Below are positions 56,401-64,000 of a stretch of DNA of 64,000 nucleotides, one piece after another; positions within the stretch are counted from its first letter, which is position 1, and the number at the start of each line of letters is the position of its first letter. This DNA comes from Apodemus sylvaticus (taxonomy: Eukaryota > Chordata > Mammalia > Rodentia > Muridae). The stretch covers positions 75,225,719 through 75,289,718 of the forward strand of contig NC_067473.1 in NCBI RefSeq assembly GCF_947179515.1, given 5' to 3'. The notes beneath the pieces are model-generated. The model was not told the origin of the DNA, made no database searches, and was given only the letters and a program-made list of their open reading frames with translations. Position numbers and translations under genes: made by a program.

Positions 56401-57549
56401 TGAGGGATGGATGAGGAAGGGGTGAAAAGAAAGGAGGGCCAAGACAATATTTCACCGATCAAGGCCAGAAACTTTAATGGCGGTCGGAACTTTTAACAGT
56501 TTGGGCAAACCCTTCACCCCAGACTCCAGGCTGAGTTCCGGTGGAAATTGTCTAGCTTCTCTTGGAGGTCCTTGTCTTGACTGCTCCAGCAGCTGGCTGA
56601 GTCACCTGCTTAATTCAGGAATTCCTAGACCTGGAGGAACAATGAGCTTAACCTTCACTGAGCTTCTTCACCCTAGGATAAAAATTCCTGCTTTAACCTA
56701 CTTCCCTATTATGTCCTAAAGACAGATTCCTGCCTGAAGCCAGGGATTGTCCTTGACCAATGTCAAACTCAAACCATGTGCATGACTGCCCCAATATGGC
56801 TCTGTACACTCTTGGTCTGTGGAACCAAAGCTCAGCCTTTCTCCATGTTCCCTTCCACCCCGAGACTCCACAATGGACTCTGCACCTTTACAAATGGCTT
56901 CAGGGTCTTTCTACAGGAACTCCAATCCTGTCACATGGTGCCAAGGCTGAGCTGTTCCCCTCAACCATTTTGTGCCTTTAAAACCAATGCCACGTGGGAA
57001 CCTCTCATACACTGCCAAATTGGGTTGTCATCTTGAGAGGCAACATTGGTCCATTTGGACCACAGTGTGTGTGTGCACCCTGAAATAATACTTCCCAGAA
57101 GATTTCACCTCAATGCTGCTGCCTCTTGTTAACCACAGCTGACTTCACAGGCCCCAGCTAACCCCAGCTCACATGTCCCAGTAAAGCAACAGATTCACTT
57201 CAGTGGCCTGTAGTCTAGTTAATCACAGCTAATTCATCCACCCTAGTAAAACAGAAACCACATGTTCTTAATTCAGAATATCATCTGAACAGCCCGAGAG
57301 AGACTTTGCTTCCCTCTGAAATGTTATGAGCCAGGCCTCTGCTGACTGTATTTCTCTCAACTCAGTAATCCTCCAAGCTCCCACAGAACAGCCCATTAAG
57401 TTTTGAATATTTGATGGCTTTTCCAGACCAAAGTTCCAAATACTTCTGCAATCCTCCCCCAAAACGTCATGGTCAGTCTGTCAAGGCAATAGTCCATGGA
57501 TCTCAGTACCCTTTTCTATCCATGACCTAAAGCACTTTGGGGAAGCAAG
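56401..57549. other. Intergenic, possibly retroelement-derived
   Basis: No family recognised. Overlapping short frames on the plus strand near 56760-57036 have no similarity. Confidence 0.4.
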
Positions 57550-57890
57550 GTCTTTTTTGTTTGTTTGTTTGTTTTTCCACTTACACTTTATCACCCATCA
57601 CAGAGGAAAGCCAGGGCAGGAACTGAAGCAGAGACCTCGGAAGAAGAACACTGGCCTGCTCGCTGCTTGCTGTCCACAGCTTGCTCAGCTTGCCACGCAC
57701 ACCCCAGGCTGGGATGGCACCAAGCACACCCCAGGCTGGGATGGCACCACACACACCCCAGGCTGGCCCTTTCACACCAATTATCAATCAAGGAAATGTC
57801 CCACAGGCCAATCTGTGGGGGAATTCCTTGATTGATATTTAATCTTCCCAGACAACTCCAGTTTGTGCAAATTAACAGAGTAACCAGCAC
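57550..57890 (-). mobile_element. ERVL/MaLR-type LTR with internal tandem repeat
   Basis: Minus strand GGTTACTCTGTTAATTTGCA, TTGATTGATAATTGGTGTG, GAGGTCTCTGCTTCAGTTCC and GATAAAGTGTAAGTGG. Contains a 27-base tandem repeat at 57697-57768. Confidence 0.65.
57697..57768 (+). repeat. 27-bp tandem repeat (about 2.7 copies)
   Basis: The unit starts GCACACCCCAGGCTGGGATG and repeats at 57697, 57724 and 57751 (last copy partial). Because 27 is a multiple of three, all frames stay open across it. Confidence 0.95.
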
Positions 57891-58317
57891 ACCCAGGTTG
57901 GATTTGAATTTCCAGTGGCCTCACTGCCTCAGGCTCCTTAGCACTGGGGTAATTGGCATGTAAAATTTCAGTTCCTTATCTTATGGTTTTGGCTCTTTGG
58001 GTCAGTATCTGCTATGTACCAGAAGCTGGCCTGATATTTGCTCTATATGTAGCTAGCCTCAAAGCTTATAGCAATCCTCCCATCCTATCCTCTAGAGACA
58101 TGTGCCACCATCACTGTGCCAAGTAAAAATTTCTATTTCTAAAACCACCACATTCTACTCCCTGGCCCCTATAGGCTTGTAGCCATAACAAATGCAGTTA
58201 GTCTAACTTCGAAAGTCCCCATAGTCTATCACAGTCTAAACAATGTTTAAATGTCCAAAGTTCAAAGTCTCTTCTGAGACTGATGCAATCTCTTAACTGT
58301 AATCACCTATAAAATCA

Positions 58318-58318
58318 A

Positions 58319-58361
<43 letters not shown>
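58318..58361 (+). repeat. (GA)n microsatellite
   Basis: About 20 GA units with one interruption. Confidence 0.95.
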
Positions 58362-58363
<2 letters not shown>

Positions 58364-58555
58364 CCAGATAACCTATTTCCAACATACAATGGCACAGGAT
58401 GTAAATTATCATTCCAAAATGTAGGGAAGGGAGCACAGTGAGGAAATACTGGACCAAAGCAAAACCAAAAACCAGCAGGCAAACTCCCTGCCATGTATCT
58501 GGCCCCAGTGGCTTTCCTTAGACGTGGAAGGAGACCCAGTATCTCCTTTAACACA

Positions 58556-59040
58556 ATGGCCTCTCCATGCAGGGACATCCCTGATACATTCCTGGCCTCA
58601 GAAACTTTCCTTAGTACCAGAAGGAAATTCCATCCTTGACACTAAAGACAGAATCATGTGGCCGAAGCTGCCACGTTCTACTGCGAAACTCTGCATTTCC
58701 ATGTCTGGTGAAAGTGTTCTGTAGATCTCCAATTCCTTCCAGCTTTCTTGATTGCAACACACTTCTTTCTCATGAACTAGTTCCACTCCCCATTAGCAGC
58801 TTTCCCTGACAGGTATCCCACCACTCTAGCATCTCCAACATCTTGGGGTCTCCAAGGTAATCAAGGCATCAACTTCACAGTTCCACACAATGGCCTCTCT
58901 GGGCCTCCATGAAGGGACACCCCTGCCATATATTTGGCCTCAGCAACTTTCCTTAGTAGCAGCGGGAAATTCCATCCTTGATTCTAAAGACAGAATCATG
59001 TGGCCGAAGCTGTCAAGTTCTGCTGCTTGCTGGGGCCAGA
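58556..59040 (+). repeat. Diverged direct repeats, spacing about 342 bases
   Basis: The segment around GGAAATTCCATCCTTGA (58623) and GACAGAATCATGTGGCCGAA recurs about 342 bases later (58965). A third partial unit lies at 58485-58535 (ATGTATCTGGCCCCAGTGGC). Confidence 0.8.
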
Positions 59041-59124
59041 ACATGTCCCCTTGTTCATTCTATTTTCAAGAGCTTTCTGTTTGCCATGGTTTTCTGAACT
59101 GCCTAGTCTTGACTGTTCTGAAAC

Positions 59125-59217
59125 TTGTTCTGTAGACCAGGCTGGCCTTGAACTCAGGGATCTTCATGCCTATGTCTCCCAAGTGCTGGAATAAAAGGTG
59201 TGTACCACCACACCCGG
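59125..59217 (-). mobile_element. B1 SINE, truncated
   Basis: Plus strand CTGTAGACCAGGCTGGCCTT, GAACTCAGGGATCTTCATGC, GTGTGTACCACCACACCCGG. Confidence 0.8.
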
Positions 59218-60222
59218 ATCTAAACTTTCCTTTAATTTCTTTTAATTATAGATCTTTATAAGCATGGACACTGTGCCTCGAGATCTGGATTAAAGATGTG
59301 TGTCAATTAAAGACATGTGATCAAAAGCATATGTCATCACATAACAAGATCTGAATCAAAAGCCCTTGTCTTTCAGCCTCAAGATCTGGAACAAAAGCAT
59401 GTTGTGTTCCTGCCTCAAGACCTGGATCACAAATGTGTCCTCTATGTCTAGGTTGTAGTTCATTCTAGGTATAGTCAGGTTGACAGTGGAGAATAGGTAT
59501 CACAATCTACCCCTTATCAACTTGACATACAATCATATCTTCTTATGGCCAAATGAAAACAATAGCATGTCCCAGGTCATAATAATGCCTAATATAACTA
59601 TCACCTGTACAACTACAAACACATTGCAAATTTGGAATAGGTGTCATTGTCCTTTGGGGAACATACTTTGGTATCTCAAACATAAATATGATAATTGGTG
59701 TTTAGGAAATTGAAAGAAAACACAAACATTTGTACAAATACATATCTTAACAAAGTACAGCAGAAGTACTCATGTCAACTATAATCCTCGCTTCTGCAAC
59801 TGGTCGTGTGGCCTTAGATGGTATTTATAACTATCTTCCTCTACTACCTATTCTGTATTTCCTACATTCTCTGCGTGCAGGTCTTGGATCTTTTCCTGGA
59901 GAAGTGGGCCACACCTTCATTCCTGATGGGTCTGTGTCCTCTATCATCCTGCTTGGATTGCTGTTGCAGTTTCCCATTGACTTTAATCACAGGACACTAA
60001 GTAGCACTGAGAGACACCCTAAAGGATCCTTCTTACTTCTTGAGCCTGGCTGCTCAGTTCAAATCACCCTCAGCACCACACCTTCCATGTTCCTACTAGC
60101 ATTAAGCCACACTGAAAGCATTCTACTGCTTTCCTAATCCAATGTTCCAAAATCCACATTCCTTCCAACAAACACATGGTCAGGCCTATTCCAGCAATAC
60201 CCCAGTCCCTGGTACCAACTTC

Positions 60223-60580
60223 TGTCTTAGGGTTTTATTGCTATGAAAGAGACATCATGGCTGAAGGAACTCTTATAAAAGATGTCATTTAATTGATGCT
60301 GGCTTACAGGTTCAGAGGTTTAGATCATCATTGTCTTGGTGGAAAACATAGTAGCACACAGACAGACATGATGCAGGAGAAGCTGAGGATCTACATCCTG
60401 ATCTGCAGAAGAGGACTGGATTCCACACTGGATGGAGCTTGAGCATAGGAGACCTTAAAGCCCATCCCCACAGTGACACACTTCCTCCAACAAGGCCACA
60501 CTTGTTGGAGTGCCACTCCCCATGGGCCAAGCACTCAAACACATGTGTCTAGGGAGAGCAAACCTATTCAGACCATCACA
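60223..60580 (-). mobile_element. ERVL/MaLR-type LTR, complete ends
   Basis: Minus strand starts TGTGATGGTCTGAATAGGTT, holds GGAGGAAGTGTGTCACTGTG and an AATTAAATGACATC polyadenylation-like site, and ends AATAAAACCCTAAGACA. TG...CA termini are intact. The putative primer-binding site lies just beyond, at 60200-60217. Confidence 0.75.
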
Positions 60581-60891
60581 AGTATTTTGCCTACATGTAT
60601 GCATCTGCACTACCTTCATGCCAACTCTGGGTTTGTTGTTGTTTTTAAGATAGCCAAGTTATGTCACATAAGTGCTCTCCTGGGAACAGCCAGGCTTCTG
60701 GGGGATCACTGGCTCCTTTGGGGACTGGCCTTGTTGCTCATTCACTAATCAGCAGAACCCCTCCTATCCAGTGTCTGAATGTGGCTCCCTAGAACCACCC
60801 TTGTCACACACCCAGGAAGCAGCTGAGCCTAAGTTTGTTTCTGGGCTTTGATACAGGCCCCAGAGAGCTGATGGCACTCACTTTGGTTCAA
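60581..60891. other. Intergenic, no recognised feature
   Basis: Short unassigned stretch between the LTR and a poly(T) tract. Confidence 0.5.
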
Positions 60892-60916
60892 TTTTTTTTT
60901 TTTTTTTTTTTTTTTT
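60892..60916 (+). repeat. Poly(T) tract (25 T)
   Basis: An uninterrupted T run without a recognisable retroposon body directly beside it. Confidence 0.95.
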
Positions 60917-61049
60917 GGTGTGGGGAAGCCAAACTCCCTTCCTCTTAAGAACATATGAGATTTTAAAAAAGAAAAATGGTCATGTTTTGGATATTGTCCA
61001 GCTTTTCCCCATCTGTTCTCCTCAAAAGCTTTTTCTAAAAGGCTGTGTG

Positions 61050-61218
61050 TGAGCCAGGCAGTGGTGGCGCATGCCTGTAATCCCAGCACTCTGGGAGGCA
61101 GAGGCAGGTGGATTTCTGAGTTCGAGGCCAGCCTGGTCTACAGAGTGAGTTCCAGGACAGCCAGGGCTATACAGAGAAACCCTGTCTCAAAAATCCAAAT
61201 CAAAAAAAAAAAAAAAAA
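61050..61218 (+). mobile_element. Young B1 SINE
   Basis: GAGCCAGGCAGTGGTGGCGC through CAGGGCTATACAGAGAAACC with a long A tail. AAAAGGCTGTGTGTG before it (from about 61036) and AAAAGGTTGTGTGTG after it look like a target-site duplication with one change. Confidence 0.95.
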
Positions 61219-61246
61219 GGTTGTGTGTGTGTGTAGGGGGGGGGGT

Positions 61247-61373
61247 GGGACTAGGGAGATGGGTGGTCATTAAGAGCGCTTGCTGCTTTTTCAGGGTCAC
61301 AAGATCAGTTCCCAGTATCCTCGTCAGACTGCTCATAACTGCCAAAACTTCAGCTTGAGGGGATCAGAGCACA

Positions 61374-61406
<33 letters not shown>
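61247..61406 (+). mobile_element. B2/B3 SINE with (GT)n tail
   Basis: GACTAGGGAGATGGGTGGTC, TTAAGAGCGCTTGCTGCTTT, CCAGTATCCTCGTCAGACTG, then GT repeats at 61377-61406. More GT/CA-like sequence continues to about 61490. Confidence 0.75.
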
Positions 61407-61499
61407 CTTGCTCGCACTAAATGCATGTATGCATACGTGTGTGCATGCATGCATGTCTCTGTGTGCACGTGTTTGTGTGTGTGTATACATAAAAATAAA

Positions 61500-62416
61500 A
61501 CGTTTTTTAAAAGGCTATGGCAAGAGTGAGAGGTTGGTTGTATTTCAGACATAGTAGGCTGCAACAAGAAAAATATGGCCAAGCGGATCCATGGACCAAA
61601 GGCATTTGTACTGATGTGACAGGCAGCCATAATGATGTAAACAAAGGAATCCCACTGGCTTGGTGAGAATGGAAGACTTGTTTTGTTCCACACCTGTGGC
61701 CCCAGCCTCTCTCTCTAGAGTTCTCGTAGAACATCCAGAGAGGATATGACAACTCAATAGTGTAGGTTGACCAGTTATCTCAGTTCATCTAAGAGTGCAG
61801 CAACTCCTGGTTAGCAGGACTCAACGTTAGAACAGAGAATGACCTGGGCAAAGCCAGGAGCATTGTTTTGCTTTGGGTGTCAGGTCCTCCCCTCTCTCAT
61901 CCCTGTCACTGAGGCCCAGACTTCCTCTAGATTTGTCACCAGTTTAGAGGAACTTCCATCACCTCTCCCTGGACAATGTGGGCAACATCTGACCACACTG
62001 TGATGACTGACTAGCCTACCAGCTTGCCACCAGATGTGTGGCTTGTAAAGGCAGAGACATGGCTAGATTTAGAACTGTTTTTTTTTTCTCCATAAATGTG
62101 TCCCCAAGACTACATCACAGCAGCATCTGGGTCCGCCTTTTGTGCAGCTCCTTTGAAAAGTTCCTGAGTGATAACTGGGCATGGAAGCACATACCTGTAG
62201 TGTCTATCCTGGGCAACAAGAGAAACTCCAGTGCAAGCAAATCAAATATCACCTTGTCCCCACTTTCAATTTCAAAGACACTATAAAACAATATGAAATC
62301 TATGGAAAGAAATTTGTCCCTAGCAGCATAACAATTGTGTCCCAGACCCGTGGTAGTGCTAAAATGCTGATCAACACTGTGCCCTGGGTTGCCTAGGTTT
62401 GAAATACCTGGGAAAA

Positions 62417-62449
<33 letters not shown>

Positions 62450-63469
62450 ACTCCCAGGACTTTAACCAAATTTAAGAGTCTTAATTAATGTATCCTTCCC
62501 AGTCTGTGAGTTTAAATGACAGCTAAGAAGAGCCTCCTCTCAGCTCATTAAAACTGTTACATGAGTGGCTGATTTGAGACCTAGGAAGGGATAGCTCTTC
62601 CAGCCAGTTCTGGGTTGTCTAGCCAAGTGGCATGCTCCTTCAAAGCCACGCTCCTGATGGTGTCTCCTTTCTGGGAGCTCCAACGGCCACTGAGGCAGTA
62701 AGTTTCTTGCCCTTTTAACCTCCCATGCTTCACACCTGCTCTGGGCCCTTCATTCAATTCTCCTAAATCTGTTGGGTTGGCCTGTGTCATGAAGTGTATG
62801 AGAACGCCAGCTGGGCACAGTCCTGGCTTGCTCATTACTGATGTCCGTGACTACAACGACACTCGTATTTTATGGGTATAGTAAGAACATGACTAAATAT
62901 TTAAACTAATGGCTTGAGGTATATTCTCCAAATTGTCCTCTCAGTTGTCTGGACTGTGATGTTTTAATATCAGCATGAGCGAATAGTGGCCAATAATTTA
63001 AAAAAGATTTTAGGCTGCTTTTCAGACACCTTTTAGCACCACTCTATTGTACACAATGCGGGGACAAACCAACTTGAACCAAATGAAGTTCACTGAATGC
63101 TCAGGGATACGCCTTGGACAGGGAGACAGGTCAGTCACGATTTGTGTGACTACACAGGCGTGATCAATTCGCACTCTTCCATTTCATGTTCTGACACAGA
63201 GCAAGCCGAATAGTGCAGTACGGCGGGTGGAGCAGGCGATCCTTTGACTAGAGGTGACCTCCCAAGCTACTAGTGCCCATGTCAAGAGCTGAGAACGCTG
63301 GGAAATGCTGGGAAGAAGACTCCGGCAACTCAGGTCTTCCCAAGCTCACAGTCTTGGTGCCTATCACTTCAGGTGAGCAGTTATGCTCTTCAGTCAGACT
63401 CTAGGCAACATCTCGCTGCCTGTTCCGTCAACCACAGCAATGCACAGCCAGGAAAAACAAGAGACAAGG
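61500..63469. other. Intergenic, mostly unrecognised, with (GT)n at 62417-62444
   Basis: Apart from one GT microsatellite and a possible short B1 remnant near 62175-62230, the 2 kb before the right-hand gene's poly(A) site is unique-looking. No frame here has a family match. Confidence 0.5.
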
Positions 63470-64000
63470 CAGCCTTTGCTGTATTCTTTATTCTCAGTCA
63501 GTGAGCTACACAGGGGTGGAGGAACAACAAACTGAAAGCTCTGGGGAAGCAAAAGGAGTGTAGGTAGTGGGGTACAAGTTAGATTTTACAAATGGTTAAA
63601 TAGAAGATTTACAAGTCTCATTCCCCGCCCCCCAAAAGCATATCCTATGGGGTAACAAAGGAAGATAAAAAAAAATTCATCACAAATTAAGCAAATGAGT
63701 CACTTCTGACAACCACATCCCCTAAACTCAGTTTCAAAAACAAACAAAAACAAAAAATCGGCTTGCACTGTAGACCATCTTGATTTGCAGACACATTTGA
63801 TACGTAGGTTTTCAACGAAGATAAATCACTGATTCACAGGATCAATACAAGACAGAAAACAGATCATGTGAAAATAGCTTTGATCTACTAGCAAAAATAG
63901 ATTTATGCTGATGTTGGTATTAAAAATAAAGACATTCAAATAAATTCAAACCAAACATTGTAGCCTGTATTCCTCACTCAGCTCTGACTGGCAGGTAGAG
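63470..64000 (-). other. Osbpl3: Probable 3' UTR of a minus-strand neighbour gene (Osbpl3 by synteny)
   Basis: The last 530 bases are free of recognisable repeats and, on the minus strand, read as AT-rich 3'-UTR-like sequence ending in a well-placed AATAAA. No coding frame is visible. In mammals the gene upstream of Gsdme on the same strand is Osbpl3, an oxysterol-binding-protein-related lipid transfer protein. The assignment rests on that gene order, not on a sequence match I could make. Confidence 0.5.
63487..63492 (-). terminator. Poly(A) signal AATAAA of the right-hand gene
   Basis: TTTATT on the plus strand is AATAAA on the minus strand. About 15-20 bases downstream (near 63470) is a plausible cleavage site, followed by a T/G-rich element (TTGTCTCTTGTTTTTCC on the minus strand) as expected downstream of a mammalian poly(A) site. 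Confidence 0.55.

Larger units (their letters stand above)
57891..60222 (-). mobile_element. Probable decayed LTR-retroelement interior
   Basis: This tract adjoins an LTR at its right edge, where the minus strand reads TTGGTACCAGGGACTGGGG a few bases inside the LTR end, resembling a tRNA-Leu primer-binding site. Inside are repeated units (58480-59040) and a reversed B1. No gag or pol frame is visible, so it is non-coding and non-autonomous. Family unresolved. Confidence 0.45.

Noticed and set aside
57697..57768. CRISPR-like array
   Set aside because: The repeats are contiguous with no spacers and lie in a mammalian LTR.

Overview
The window is nuclear DNA from a murine rodent (mouse/rat group). 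The evidence is many B1, B2/B3 and B4 SINEs, rodent L1 3' ends, ERVL/MaLR-type LTRs, a URR1-like rodent DNA transposon, long CA/GA microsatellites, and split coding exons with GT-AG junctions. The species is not resolved. The youngest B1s look Mus-like, the L1 3' UTR at about 26.2-26.4 kb looks more Lx/rat-like, and no clear free-standing ID element (common in rat) was seen.

The only protein-coding gene I can support is the 5' part of Gsdme (gasdermin E, formerly Dfna5), on the minus strand. Four coding exons join in frame: exon 2 (28847-29057 coding), exon 3 (20677-20869), exon 4 (4514-4685) and exon 5 (2516-2636). Together they encode residues 1-232, most of the pore-forming N-terminal domain. 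A GC-rich, CpG-dense block at about 39.9-40.3 kb with a strong splice donor at 40071/40072 is the likely promoter and non-coding exon 1. The interdomain linker with the caspase-3 site and the C-terminal autoinhibitory domain lie beyond the left edge.

Layout. 1-2.5 kb is the start of intron 5. Intron 4 is 2.6-4.5 kb. Intron 3 (4.7-20.7 kb) holds an ancient L1 with a nested B1, a processed Ube2i pseudogene and a fossil Tigger DNA transposon. Intron 2 (20.9-28.8 kb) holds MaLR-type LTRs and a twin-primed (internally inverted) L1. Intron 1 (29.1-40.1 kb) holds a minus-strand L1 bordered by a B2. From 40.3 to about 63.4 kb is intergenic DNA dominated by SINEs, LTRs and a degraded LTR-retroelement tract at 57.5-60.6 kb. 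At the right edge, 63.47-64.0 kb looks like the 3' UTR and poly(A) end of another minus-strand gene. From known mammalian synteny this would be Osbpl3.

I found no novel multi-gene system. The most interesting structural feature is the arrangement of two L1 copies around the Gsdme start-codon exon. About 1 kb of inverted homology, plus about 200 bp of direct homology, flank exon 2. This could influence splicing, circular RNA formation or structural rearrangement.
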